The notes: generated by a model from the letters alone, not told the origin. A DNA stretch of 36,169 nucleotides from CAZLFA01 sp964558665 (GCA_964558665.1 CAZLFA010000042.1:1-36169), one strand, 5' to 3'. Shown: positions 1 through 8,252, counted from the first letter of the stretch. Made by a program: numbers and translations.

Positions 1-279
1 GTAACTAGCTGATATTACCTCTTTCACATTTTCCAACTGCGGAAGATGGGTTAAGGGTTGAATATGCAACCGGCGGTAAATAAAAATAATAAGATGGCAG
101 TTGTAATGCCGAATGAAAAAGGCAGTGTTTTTCGAATTGAATAAAGGTAAGGCCGAATGGTGGACTCTGCTTTAAATTATGGGTAGGTTTTATGGGGTTA
201 TTTTTTTACTTATGTAACACAGGCAGGGCTGTGGAGCGACATGGCCGGGGCGGAGAATATCCCTTTCGGGAAAGACATA

Positions 280-1614
280 TTAACCCGGCAGCAGTTCGTC
301 TTTGGCAAGGCCATAGCGCTGAATCTTGCTGCGCAGGGTCTTTCTGTCTATCCCCAGCAACTGGGCCGCGCGGCTCTGATTCCATGATGTGGACTTCAAT
401 GTGTTCAGTATCTGTTCACGCTCCGCGCTTTCCAGGGGACTGACAACGGGCATAAAAACATCATGCTGCGGACGGAATTTTTCCGGAAGATTCTCCGGCA
501 GGATGACGGCGAAGGGGGACAGAAGAAGAGTCTGCTGGATGACATTCTCAAGTTCTCTGACGTTCCCCGGCCAATCGTATGCCATGAACAGTTCCATGGC
601 CTCATCGGAGATTCTTACAGAGGGGTACCCCAGTTTCTTCAGCATCGATTCCGTAAGCTGCGGCAGATCTTCCTTATGGTCTCTTAACGGGGGAATATGA
701 AGACGCACGATGAAGCGGTACAGCAGATCAGCGCGAAAACGGTTGTTTTTTACCTCTTCATCGATCTTTCTGTTGCCCGCGGCGACAACCCTCACCGCCA
801 CGTTCTTGGTATCATGTCCGCCCAAGCGCCGCACTTCCCCGTTCTGCATGAACCTGAGCAGTTTACCCTGCAGAGCGGTGGACATCTCCGTTATTTCATC
901 CAGGAATATCGTTCCATCCTGGGCAGCTTCAAGAAGTCCTGCGTGCAGTTTGTCGGCCCCCGTAAAGGCTCCCTTTTCATAACCGAAAAGTTCGGATTCA
1001 AGCAGCGTATCAGGAATCGCTCCGCAATGGAGCACGATGAAGGGTTTGTCGCAACGTGAGCTCAACTGGTGAAGCGACCTGGCCGTCAATTCCTTGCCTG
1101 TGCCGCTTTCGCCCTCGATCAGGACGCTGGCGGCCGAATCGGCTACGCGTGCCACCTGCTTGTAAAAATCCACCATCTTGGCGGACGAGCCTATGAAGTG
1201 CGAGGTTGATTCTGATTCCGACTGGCTGCGCATGCGCTTGTTATGCAGCTCGCGCACTTCCAGCACCTTATGCACCAGAGCCCTGATGGCATCGGGGGAG
1301 AACGGCTTGCTGATGTAATCCCATGCTCCCAGACGCAGGGCTTCCATGGTTGTTTCGAGAGAACCGTAGGCCGTCATGAGAATAACGGGGAGGTGAGGCC
1401 ATTTGTCATGGACGGATTGGAGAAACTGTATCCCGTCCATGTCCGGCATGCGGATATCAGACATGAGCAGGTCGTAGCCGGACAGATCTTGCTTTATGGC
1501 CGCTCGCGCCGAAGTGAAGGTGTCCACCTTATATCCTTCTCTGGCAAGCGCTTCCTGAAGAAATTCACAGGCTACCGCGTCATCGTCAACTACCAGAATT
1601 CTGACCGTACTCAT
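280..1614 (-). CDS. Sigma-54-dependent response regulator, NtrC family
   Basis: This is a two-component response regulator that activates sigma-54 promoters. With the ATG at 1614 it is 444 aa; a GTG three bases upstream is also possible, but the GAAGGA ribosome site is better spaced from the ATG. An N-terminal receiver holds the acidic cluster VVDDD and the phosphoacceptor Asp53 in SDIRMPDMDG. The central AAA+ domain shows the Walker A GESGTGKE, the sigma-54 contact loop GAFTGA and the Walker B-like IFLDEI. A Fis-type helix-turn-helix (NQSRAAQLLGIDRKTLRSKI) closes the protein. It is the last gene of rny-ymdB-tyrS-RR, about 16 bases after tyrS. No histidine kinase is adjacent, so its partner and targets are unknown. 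The family assignment is certain; the process controlled cannot be read from the sequence. Confidence 0.96.
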   Translation of the reverse strand: MSTVRILVVDDDAVACEFLQEALAREGYKVDTFTSARAAIKQDLSGYDLLMSDIRMPDMDGIQFLQSVHDKWPHLPVILMTAYGSLETTMEALRLGAWDYISKPFSPDAIRALVHKVLEVRELHNKRMRSQSESESTSHFIGSSAKMVDFYKQVARVADSAASVLIEGESGTGKELTARSLHQLSSRCDKPFIVLHCGAIPDTLLESELFGYEKGAFTGADKLHAGLLEAAQDGTIFLDEITEMSTALQGKLLRFMQNGEVRRLGGHDTKNVAVRVVAAGNRKIDEEVKNNRFRADLLYRFIVRLHIPPLRDHKEDLPQLTESMLKKLGYPSVRISDEAMELFMAYDWPGNVRELENVIQQTLLLSPFAVILPENLPEKFRPQHDVFMPVVSPLESAEREQILNTLKSTSWNQSRAAQLLGIDRKTLRSKIQRYGLAKDELLPG

Positions 1615-1630
1615 CACGGTTTCCTTCCGT

Positions 1631-2911
1631 TCACACTACATGAATAACGGCGTACGATTTTTTGCCCTTCCTGAGAATGATGTCTCCCTGATCGTTGATA
1701 TGCGTTACGCCGATAATTTCGTCAATGCTTTTGATCTGCCTGTCATTTACATATCCTCCTCCCTGAGAGATAAGCCGTTTGGCTTCGCCTTTCGACGAGC
1801 ATAGTCCGGACCCGCAGAAAAGTTCGAAGGCGGGAATACCGGCCGTTATCTCTTCGCGCGATTTCTGTATCGCAGGGATGGCTGATAGATCCACGGCTGT
1901 TCCCGTACGGGGGATCGTGCTCGACGGGAAAAGATCAGGTTCGACAGGCTTCGTATTGAAGGCTGCCGCGGATGCCCGCCAGGCGGCAACCGCTGCTTCC
2001 TCGCCGTGTGTAATCTTTGTTGTTTCAAATGCCAGCACGGCCTTGGCCATGTTCAGGCGCGCATCGGACAGATTTTTTACCTGTCTGATTTCTTCCATGG
2101 GAAGCATGGTGAAAAGCGACAGAAACCTCTCTACATCGGCATCGTCGACATTCACCCAGTATTGATAATATTCGTACGGCGGCGTCAATGCTCCATCAAG
2201 CCAGACCGTTCCCTTTTCTGTCTTGCCCATTTTCTGACCCTGGGCAGTAGTCATGAGCGGGAAAGTCATGCTGTGCGCCATTTTCGCTTCGATGCGCCTT
2301 ATCAGGTCCACTCCCGCCAGCATGTTTCCCCATTGATCATTGCCACCCATCTGCATGACGCAGTCGTGATGCTGAAAAAGATAAAGGAAGTCGTAAGCCT
2401 GAAGGAGCATGTAATTGAACTCAATAAAGTTGAGGCCTTTCTCCAGGCGAATTTTGTAGCTCTCTGCCGCAAGCATTTTGTTCACGCTGAAATGACGCCC
2501 TATGTCCCGCAGAAATTCTATGTAGTTCAGGGGAGCGAGCCAGTCTGCATTGTTGAGCATAACGGCGCCGCTGTCGTTAAAGGAAAGATAACGGGAAAGC
2601 TGATTCTGCATGCACTGGGCGTTATACCCGATCTGTTCTCCGGTCAGTATCTGACGCATTTCCGTTTTGCCGCTGGGATCTCCGATGAGTGCTGTGCCCC
2701 CTCCTATAAGAACTATCGGCCGGTGGCCGTGCTGCTGCATGTGAACAAGCGCCATGATGGGAACCAGGCTGCCTATATGCAGGCTTGTGGCAGTGGGATC
2801 AAAACCGATATAGCAGGTTATCTTTTCGTTCGAAAGGAGCTTGCTGATCAACGTTTCGTCGGTCAACTGCTCAATAAATCCCCTTTCTATAAATACATCA
2901 AAAACACTCAT
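1631..2911 (-). CDS. tyrS: Tyrosyl-tRNA synthetase
   Basis: Cytoplasmic enzyme that charges tRNA-Tyr with tyrosine using ATP. The 426-aa length is normal for the bacterial TyrS group. The class I signature appears as LHIGS (residues 44-48), the tyrosine pocket region as MQMGGNDQWGN (about 186-196), and the second signature as KMGKT (227-231) in place of KMSKS, a common variant in this family. The C-terminal part looks like an S4 RNA-binding domain (SSKGEAKRLISQGGGYVN). A strong GAGGAGGT ribosome site lies about 10 bases before the ATG. It starts 16 bases after the ymdB-type gene and is probably cotranscribed with it. No T-box-like leader is visible, as expected for an internal operon gene. 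Confidence 0.98.
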   Translation of the reverse strand: MSVFDVFIERGFIEQLTDETLISKLLSNEKITCYIGFDPTATSLHIGSLVPIMALVHMQQHGHRPIVLIGGGTALIGDPSGKTEMRQILTGEQIGYNAQCMQNQLSRYLSFNDSGAVMLNNADWLAPLNYIEFLRDIGRHFSVNKMLAAESYKIRLEKGLNFIEFNYMLLQAYDFLYLFQHHDCVMQMGGNDQWGNMLAGVDLIRRIEAKMAHSMTFPLMTTAQGQKMGKTEKGTVWLDGALTPPYEYYQYWVNVDDADVERFLSLFTMLPMEEIRQVKNLSDARLNMAKAVLAFETTKITHGEEAAVAAWRASAAAFNTKPVEPDLFPSSTIPRTGTAVDLSAIPAIQKSREEITAGIPAFELFCGSGLCSSKGEAKRLISQGGGYVNDRQIKSIDEIIGVTHINDQGDIILRKGKKSYAVIHVV

Positions 2912-2927
2912 GCGAAACAGAACCTCC

Positions 2928-3713
2928 TCATTGATTAAGGTCTACACTAATCCTTTCAATGGCTGTGCCCTTACCCGACGCCCGATCAATGTCGATGACA
3001 ACCCCCTGCATGCGGACATCACCTTTTGCGACTTCGAACTTGTTGGGTATCTGTTTGAGAAAGCGGTCGATGATGATATCTTTTTTTACACCGATAACCG
3101 AATCAAAAGAACCGGTCATTCCCGCATCGGTTATGTATGCGGTGCCGTCCGGCAGTATTCTTTCATCTGCGGTCTGAACATGGGTGTGCGTTCCGATAAC
3201 CGCGCTGACGCGTCCGTTCAGGAACCATCCCATGGCGATCTTTTCGGAGGTCGCCTCGGCGTGAATGTCCACGACAATCATCCTGGCCTTCCTTTTCAGT
3301 TTTTCAATCTCTTTCTCCACTGTCCGGAAAGGGCAGTCAATCGGGTGCATAAATACCCTGCCCATGATGTTGATCACGCCGATATAGTCTCCCAGGGCAT
3401 CGGGCATAACCACGCTTCCGAAACCGGGCGTGCCCGCAGGATAGTTGGCGGGGCGAAGCAGCGTCTCGTAATCCTCCGCGAAATCGAGAAACTCTTTTTT
3501 GTCCCATATATGATTGCCGGAAGTCATGACATCGATCCGGTTTTCATACAGCTCTTCCACTATCTCCCTTGTTACGCCGAAACCGGACGCGGAGTTCTCA
3601 CAGTTGGCAATTACAAAATCGATGCTGTAGTTTGTTACTATTCGCGGAAGCAGTTGGGAAACCGCCCGTCGGCCGGGTTTCCCCACGATATCCCCTATAA
3701 ATAATATCTTCAT
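2928..3713 (-). CDS. ymdB: YmdB-type calcineurin-like metallophosphoesterase
   Basis: 261-aa metallophosphoesterase of the TIGR00282/YmdB family, whose Bacillus member hydrolyses 2',3'-cyclic nucleotides. Metal-site motifs are in the expected order: FIGDIVGKPGR at the N-terminus (Asp8), NCEN (residues 37-40), SGNHIWD, VVDIHAEATSEK and GTHTHVQTAD. There is no signal peptide, so it should be cytoplasmic. The ATG lies 3 bases beyond the rny stop codon, so the two genes are tightly linked. The rny-ymdB pairing is also known in Firmicutes, where both act on RNA metabolism and global regulation. The function is inferred from the family; the natural substrate in this organism is unknown. Confidence 0.93.
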   Translation of the reverse strand: MKILFIGDIVGKPGRRAVSQLLPRIVTNYSIDFVIANCENSASGFGVTREIVEELYENRIDVMTSGNHIWDKKEFLDFAEDYETLLRPANYPAGTPGFGSVVMPDALGDYIGVINIMGRVFMHPIDCPFRTVEKEIEKLKRKARMIVVDIHAEATSEKIAMGWFLNGRVSAVIGTHTHVQTADERILPDGTAYITDAGMTGSFDSVIGVKKDIIIDRFLKQIPNKFEVAKGDVRMQGVVIDIDRASGKGTAIERISVDLNQ

Positions 3714-3716
3714 GGC

Positions 3717-5276
3717 TTATTTGGCGAAATCCGACACCCTTGTTTCCCTGATGACTGTCACCTTGATCTGGCCGGGATAGGTAAGGTCATTTTCGATTTT
3801 TTTGATTATATCCCGGCAGAGCATGACAGCGTCATTGTCCGATATCTTCTCGTTTTCCACCAGAATGCGGATTTCCCTGCCGGCCTGGATAGCGTAACAC
3901 TTATCGACGCCATTGAAGGAATTGGCTATGGCCTCAAGCTCTTCCAGGCGCTTTACGTAGTTTTCCATCATTTCACGGCGTGCTCCCGGACGCGCTGCAG
4001 ATAGAGAATCGGCCGCCTGCACCAGTACGCCCAGAAGTGTGTTGGTCCTGCCGTCGTCATGGTGGGTGGCGATTGCTTGAATGATGCGCGGGGATTCGCC
4101 GAAGCGTTTGGCGTAGTCCGCGCCGATTGAAGCATGTGTTCCTTCCACCTTGAAGTCTATGGCCTTGCCTATGTCATGAAGCAGTCCTGCACGCTTGGCC
4201 TCCTTGATGTTCATCTTCAATTCCGCGGCCATCATGCCGGTAAGGTGGGCGACTTCTATGGAATGCTGGAGAACGTTCTGCGAGAAACTGGTTCGGTATT
4301 TAAGGCTGCCCAGCAGGTTTATCAGTTCCGGATGCAGATCGTGGACACCGGCATCAAATGATGTCCTTTCACCGGTTTCACGGATAATTGTATCTACCTC
4401 CGTCCGGACCTTTTTGACGATGTCTTCGATCCTTCCGGGATGTATCCTGCCGTCGGAGATAAGCCTTTCGAGAGACAGGCGCGCCACCTCGCGTCTCACC
4501 GGGTCAAAGCTGGAAAGAACCACGGCTTCCGGAGTGTCGTCGACAATTAAATCTATGCCTGTCGCTGCTTCAATGGCCCGAATATTCCTGCCTTCACGTC
4601 CTATGATGCGGCCTTTCATCTCGTCACTGGGAAGGTTGACCACCGACACAGTGTTTTCACTTACATACTCGCTCGCATATCTCTGAACTGCATAGGCGAT
4701 GATTTCCCGTGACAGTTTATCGGCATGGCGCTTTGTTTCATCTTCGATTTTCCTGACGGAAGCGGCGGCGTCTCTCCTTGCCTCCGATTCCATTGTCTGT
4801 ATAAGCTGGTTTTTTGCCTCTTCCGAGGATATGCCGGCTATCCTTTCCAGTTTTTCCTTTTGCTCTTCAATCAACCTCTTCATTTTTTCATGTTTTTCAG
4901 TCAGCTGAGTTTCCTTGTTGGTAATGCTCTTTTCTCTGTTTTCAATGCTGTTCTCCTTCTGTGAAAGGGAGTCGAGCCGCTTATCTATGTTTTCCTCCTT
5001 GGAACGTATCCGCTTTTCCAGATTGTCAAGGTCGTTTTTCTTTTCTCTTGACTCTTTTTCGAATTCAGCCTTTGCCTTCAGAACGTTTTCCTTGGCCTGC
5101 AGGATGGATTCTTTTTTAATGTTCTCCGCCTCTTTCTTCGCCTCATCAATGATTCTTGCCGAAAGGTTCTGTGATGCAGCCATTTTCTTTTTGGAAAGCG
5201 TCTGGCTGACAAGATAACCGATAACACTGCCTGCTATCAGGCTGATAAATATAAACAGTATGCTCATAACATTCAT
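3717..5276 (-). CDS. rny: Ribonuclease Y
   Basis: Membrane-anchored endoribonuclease that initiates mRNA decay. The chosen ATG at 5276 gives 519 aa, normal for the family. A longer frame could start at a GTG at 5291, but the GGAGGT ribosome site overlaps that codon. Order of parts: one N-terminal membrane helix (ILFIFISLIAGSVIGYLV), a long charged coiled coil rich in Lys and Glu (about 30-200), a KH domain with GRIIGREGRNIRAIE, and an HD domain with HSIEVAHLTGMMA and AGLLHDIGKAID supplying the metal ligands. It heads rny-ymdB-tyrS-RR. The upstream 350 bases contain two inverted repeats that could structure its leader. Confidence 0.97.
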   Translation of the reverse strand: MNVMSILFIFISLIAGSVIGYLVSQTLSKKKMAASQNLSARIIDEAKKEAENIKKESILQAKENVLKAKAEFEKESREKKNDLDNLEKRIRSKEENIDKRLDSLSQKENSIENREKSITNKETQLTEKHEKMKRLIEEQKEKLERIAGISSEEAKNQLIQTMESEARRDAAASVRKIEDETKRHADKLSREIIAYAVQRYASEYVSENTVSVVNLPSDEMKGRIIGREGRNIRAIEAATGIDLIVDDTPEAVVLSSFDPVRREVARLSLERLISDGRIHPGRIEDIVKKVRTEVDTIIRETGERTSFDAGVHDLHPELINLLGSLKYRTSFSQNVLQHSIEVAHLTGMMAAELKMNIKEAKRAGLLHDIGKAIDFKVEGTHASIGADYAKRFGESPRIIQAIATHHDDGRTNTLLGVLVQAADSLSAARPGARREMMENYVKRLEELEAIANSFNGVDKCYAIQAGREIRILVENEKISDNDAVMLCRDIIKKIENDLTYPGQIKVTVIRETRVSDFAK

Positions 5277-5635
5277 AATTAACCTGTTCACCTCCTACCG
5301 TAATATTTTAACATCCGTCTCCGTTAAGGGTTCTTTCCCGCTCTGCCTGTTTCGATCTGCAGCGGTACTCCTGAAACATATTAACCGCCGGATCTCCTTG
5401 CCGGCACGAAAAAACTTTCCTTTCCGGTTCGAGAGCAAACAGTTTTTCATCCGGGGTTCTTGGATGAAAACCATCTGTTCAGCGCCTGGCTCGGATGACT
5501 TTTACTTAATTTTAATCAACTTAACAACTTCCGGGGATACTTGTCATTTTTAATATCCCTGGAATCACAACTGTTTTACTTTGGGGGTGAAAGAAAAAGG
5601 CCGGTTATAAGGGGGAATGCCGACGGGATAAAAAA
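5277..5635 (-). other. Noncoding region between 6S RNA and rny, with two inverted repeats
   Basis: I see no gene in this stretch. It must hold the rny promoter, but no strong -35/-10 pair stands out. Two inverted repeats are visible. One has 11-base arms at 5529-5539 and 5554-5564 with a single mismatch that becomes a G-U pair in a plus-strand RNA. The other has 10-11-base arms at 5442-5452 and 5462-5471 (GTTTTCATCC on the rny-coding strand). The second lies about 165 bases before the rny start, so it could fold in the mRNA leader; the first could equally be a palindromic protein site. Confidence 0.5.
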
Positions 5636-5824
5636 CCCCCGCCTATGCCGTGTTAATCACCTTTTTGAACCTGTTGACAAGGTGGGTACCCTGTTGTTGT
5701 TTTAGGAATTTGACGGCTGAGAAAGCAGTAAATCGTCAAACATGCACACCACAAACAAGGAAAGGCCCCCGGTTCCAAGGTGTTGGCTCAAAAAACGAAA
5801 TATTAATCACGTACATCGCAGGGG
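5636..5824 (-). ncRNA. ssrS: 6S RNA
   Basis: A roughly 189-base RNA with the 6S architecture, the regulator that binds the sigma-70 RNA polymerase holoenzyme. The ends pair: CCCCTGC..GATGTACGTG at 5824-5808 matches CACGGCAT..GGCGGGG at 5652-5637. A second stem of about ten pairs joins TTTTTTGAGCC (5797-5787) to GGTTCAAAAA (5676-5667). An unpaired central region follows, and an apical hairpin TTTGACG/CGTCAAA caps the rod. A U-run (5635-5630) directly after the closing GGGGG acts as the terminator. It begins only about 8 bases after the zapA stop, the neighbour expected from proteobacterial genomes. Either a promoter inside zapA or processing of the zap transcript must create the 5' end. Exact ends are inferred from pairing. 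Confidence 0.9.
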
Positions 5825-5832
5825 ATAGCTAC

Positions 5833-6111
5833 TTATCTAACATTGTCAATTAAATGAATGATACTCTCTGTTCTCTTTTCCACCTGGCTGCGCATCTCTT
5901 CTTTGAACCCCTGCATTTTGATATATTCATCTGCAATGTTCAAAGCTGCGAGAATGGCGATATTTAAATTGTTGGTTCTGTTAGTCGCTTTTCCTATCTC
6001 TTCCAGTTTGTCGCTTAAGTACTTTACTACCTTCTCTACGTGTTCATCCCCCGAATCGCTTAATACAGTCAGTTCCTGCCCCAGTATCTTGATCTGAAAT
6101 GACTTTTTCAA
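5833..6111 (-). CDS. zapA: Cell division protein ZapA
   Basis: A 92-aa cytoplasmic protein that bundles FtsZ filaments at the division ring. It has the ZapA pattern: an N-terminal strand region (FQIKILGQELTVLSD), the HVEKVVKYLSDKLEEI helix, the NLNIAILAALNIADEY segment and a C-terminal helix. The start is unusual: there is no ATG, and a TTG at 6111 is preceded by GGAG with about 8 bases spacing. It follows a small coiled-coil gene by 17 bases and precedes 6S RNA by 8 bases. Length and motif order fit the family well. Confidence 0.92.
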   Translation of the reverse strand: MKKSFQIKILGQELTVLSDSGDEHVEKVVKYLSDKLEEIGKATNRTNNLNIAILAALNIADEYIKMQGFKEEMRSQVEKRTESIIHLIDNVR

Positions 6112-6128
6112 CCAGGTAACTCCAACCC

Positions 6129-6365
6129 CTATTGCGGTACTTTGATATCCTGAAGCATATCAAGCAGCGAATCCACCTTTGTACGAACGATATCCCTCTC
6201 CTCTTTCAAGCCCCTTATACTTTTGTTTGCCTCTTCCAACTCCAAAGATTTATTTTTTAAAATTTCCTCTAATTCATTATTCCTTTTCTTTAAAAGAGAA
6301 TATTCATTGATGATAATTTTTATTTTGCCTTCCAACTGCTCAAAATTTGAAAATTCCAAATTCAT
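6129..6365 (-). CDS. Small coiled-coil protein, ZapB-like
   Basis: A 78-aa, highly charged protein that is almost entirely predicted coiled coil (heptad-like KIKIIINEYSLLKKRNNELE and EEANKSIRGLKEERDIVRTK). Its size, composition and position just upstream of zapA suggest a ZapB-like partner that links ZapA to other division components. Sequence identity to ZapB is not strong enough to name it. The ATG at 6365 has an AAGGGTGA ribosome site. A good sigma-70 promoter lies about 65-90 bases upstream. It could instead be an unrelated short coiled-coil protein. Confidence 0.8.
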   Translation of the reverse strand: MNLEFSNFEQLEGKIKIIINEYSLLKKRNNELEEILKNKSLELEEANKSIRGLKEERDIVRTKVDSLLDMLQDIKVPQ

Positions 6366-6428
6366 TCACCCTTGTTATGATTATTTGTTCAGGTCTGAGA
6401 TTCTTTTGTCCTGATTTGTGTGATGAAT

Positions 6429-6457
6429 AGCGTATGCGAAGGATTGAATAAAGTCAA
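6429..6457 (-). promoter_or_regulatory. Sigma-70 promoter for the zapB-like/zapA/6S unit
   Basis: Reading the minus strand, TTGACT (6457-6452) and TACGCT (6434-6429) are separated by exactly 17 bases. The predicted start site is about 55-60 bases before the first ORF. The -35 box overlaps the distal arm of the inverted repeat that follows dusB, so termination and initiation signals are superimposed here. Confidence 0.6.
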
Positions 6458-6489
6458 GACCTTATTTTTGCTGGTAATATTAAGGTCTT
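6456..6489 (-). terminator. Inverted repeat overlapping the dusB stop codon
   Basis: Perfect 9-base arms, AAGACCTTA (6489-6481 on the minus strand) and TAAGGTCTT (6464-6456), are separated by 16 bases. The first arm includes the dusB stop codon and the second overlaps the -35 box of the next transcription unit. No clear U-run follows, so it may be a weak terminator, an mRNA 3'-end stabiliser or a protein-binding palindrome. Confidence 0.45.
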
Positions 6490-7487
6490 AAATCGTCAAA
6501 AAAAGACCTGAGTTCATGGATCAGTTGCTCCCGGTTGCGGAGGCTCCCGGCAGATTGGCGAAAATGAGCCCCCCCTTTCAGGCCTTTGGTGTACCAGAGA
6601 AGATGCTTGCGAAAGTTGATTACACCAAAATCGTTTCCATGGTATCCTGTAACCATGTCCAGGTGGCGCATGATCACGCGTTCCCGCTCCTCAAGGTCGG
6701 GTATGTCCGCGTGGACGGATTCGTTTAAGCCGTCAATAATTTTTCTGAAAATCCAGGGATTTCCCAATGCACCCCGTCCTATCATCACCGCGTCGCAACG
6801 TGTTGTTTCCAGCATGCATCGGGCGTCGCCCGGTGTTTTGACATCGCCGCTGCCGATAACAGGAATAGTTAAAGAGTCTTTTATCTGTTTTATAATATTC
6901 CAATCGGCCGAGCCGCTGAAGCCCTGGTCGGCGGTTCTGGGGTGTACGATAACGGCATCCGCGCCGTTTTCCTGGGCTATGCCTGCTATCTCGGCGGCAT
7001 TGATCTCCTTCTGACGCCACCCGGAGCGAATCTTAACAGTCAGCGGCAAAGGGGTAGCCTTCCGCACGGCCTGGACGATCAGTCCTATAAGTGCGGGATT
7101 CCTCATGAGGGCGACTCCGGCGCCCGTTCTGACAACTTTCTTGACGGGGCAGCCCATGTTGATATCGATAATATCTGCGCCTTTTTCGGTTACCATTGCC
7201 GCAGCTTCAGAGAGGACCAGGGGATCTGTCCCGAACAATTGGACGCCCAGCGGCCTGTCGTCTGCGCATGACTCAAGGTAACGTTCGGTTTTTTTCATGG
7301 CTCTTGCGAGCCCTGTTGCATTTACCATTTCGGTAAATGCCAGTGCGCACCCCTGCTCCCTGGCCAGAAGCCGGAAGGGAAGGTCGGTAATCCCGGCCAT
7401 TGGTGCGAGAAAGACATTGTTCTTAAGAGAGATATTGCCGATTTGCACGTATCTATACTCGAAAATATTCGCTGTCTGATTATGCAT
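6480..7487 (-). CDS. dusB: tRNA-dihydrouridine synthase B
   Basis: Flavoenzyme that reduces uridine to dihydrouridine in the tRNA D-loop. The ATG at 7487 gives 335 aa and overlaps the preceding stop as TGATG, a sign of translational coupling; a TTG one codon earlier is less likely. Visible family features are the N-terminal FLAPMAGITDLPFRLLAREQ, the active-site Cys in DINMGCPVKKVVRTGAG, the RSGW loop that follows, and the FMN phosphate region VIGSGDVKTP..IGRGALGNPWIF. It is the last gene of the CNNM-CNNM-GlmU-like-dusB set. In other proteobacteria dusB often sits with fis, which is absent here. Confidence 0.96.
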   Translation of the reverse strand: MHNQTANIFEYRYVQIGNISLKNNVFLAPMAGITDLPFRLLAREQGCALAFTEMVNATGLARAMKKTERYLESCADDRPLGVQLFGTDPLVLSEAAAMVTEKGADIIDINMGCPVKKVVRTGAGVALMRNPALIGLIVQAVRKATPLPLTVKIRSGWRQKEINAAEIAGIAQENGADAVIVHPRTADQGFSGSADWNIIKQIKDSLTIPVIGSGDVKTPGDARCMLETTRCDAVMIGRGALGNPWIFRKIIDGLNESVHADIPDLEERERVIMRHLDMVTGYHGNDFGVINFRKHLLWYTKGLKGGAHFRQSAGSLRNREQLIHELRSFFDDLRP

Positions 7488-8233
7488 CAACGAGAGTTCA
7501 TGCTCAGGGCGGCCAGTTCCAGTTCCTGCGGAGTGTTGATCCCCATCACTTCAATCGGATCGGATGCGACATAAGAACCGGCCCGGCGTCTGCTGAGGCG
7601 GGCGATTTCGATGATGTCCGTGAGGTAATATTCATGCTGGGCATTGTCATTTTTTATTCTGCCTACAGCATCAAATAAAAATGAACAGTCTGCACAGTAG
7701 ATGCCTGTATTGATTTCTCTGATCTTCTTCTCCTCTTCCGTAGCGTCCCGCTGCTCCACGATCTTCATGACCTGCCCGTCAGTTCCCGTTACGACTCTCC
7801 CGTAGTTTCCGGGATCTTTAAGGATGACCGTCATGACAGTCACGACCGACTTCGTTTCAAGATGCCTGTCATATAAGGCTTTTAAAGTTGATTTTTTGAG
7901 AAGCGGGACATCGCCGCACAGAATGAGGATTGTACCCCGGTAATCTCTGAAGACCTCTTTCGCCTGCAGAACAGCATGACCTGTTCCCAACTGCTCATGC
8001 TGCTCAACAAAAATCAGCCGGTGACTGTTGAAAGCTTCTCTGATCATAGAAGCCTGATGTCCGATAACTGCAACTATTTTTTCCGATCCCAGTTCTGATG
8101 CCAGATCAATACTGTAGGCCAGCATAGGTCTTCCGTTGATAATGTGAAGAACCTTGGCAAGCTCGGATTTCATCCTTGTGCCCTTGCCGGCGGCAAGAAT
8201 GATTGTGCTTAATGACTTGATGTCGGTATCCAC
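7487..8233 (-). CDS. GlmU-like nucleotidyltransferase domain protein
   Basis: A 248-aa cytoplasmic protein equivalent to the N-terminal uridylyltransferase half of GlmU, which makes UDP-GlcNAc from GlcNAc-1-phosphate and UTP. The nucleotide-binding loop is LAAGKGTRMKS with the downstream conserved Lys in AKVLH. QLGTGHAV, LCGDVPLL, NYGRVV and NTGIYC follow in the order seen in GlmU. The C-terminal left-handed beta-helix acetyltransferase (about 200 aa) is missing, and the next gene (dusB) starts at the stop codon, so the protein is not simply truncated by a frameshift. It may act as a stand-alone UDP-GlcNAc pyrophosphorylase or have shifted sugar specificity. A full-length GlmU could exist elsewhere. 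Confidence 0.88.
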   Translation of the reverse strand: MDTDIKSLSTIILAAGKGTRMKSELAKVLHIINGRPMLAYSIDLASELGSEKIVAVIGHQASMIREAFNSHRLIFVEQHEQLGTGHAVLQAKEVFRDYRGTILILCGDVPLLKKSTLKALYDRHLETKSVVTVMTVILKDPGNYGRVVTGTDGQVMKIVEQRDATEEEKKIREINTGIYCADCSFLFDAVGRIKNDNAQHEYYLTDIIEIARLSRRRAGSYVASDPIEVMGINTPQELELAALSMNSR

Positions 8234-8252
8234 GTCTGCCTCCCTGATTTTT

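Noticed and set aside
218..233. CACAG/CTGTG hairpin near the end of the response regulator gene as a terminator
   Set aside because: The stem is only 5 bp and the strand in question is followed by an A-run, not a U-run. Nothing else convincing was seen in 1-279.
192..443. An 83-codon plus-strand frame at the window start
   Set aside because: It runs into the 3' end of the response regulator on the other strand, has no ribosome site, and has an unusual composition rich in Arg, His and Cys.
2006..2938. A 310-codon plus-strand frame
   Set aside because: It is antisense to tyrS, which is complete with both class I signatures; no ribosome site or family supports the plus-strand frame.
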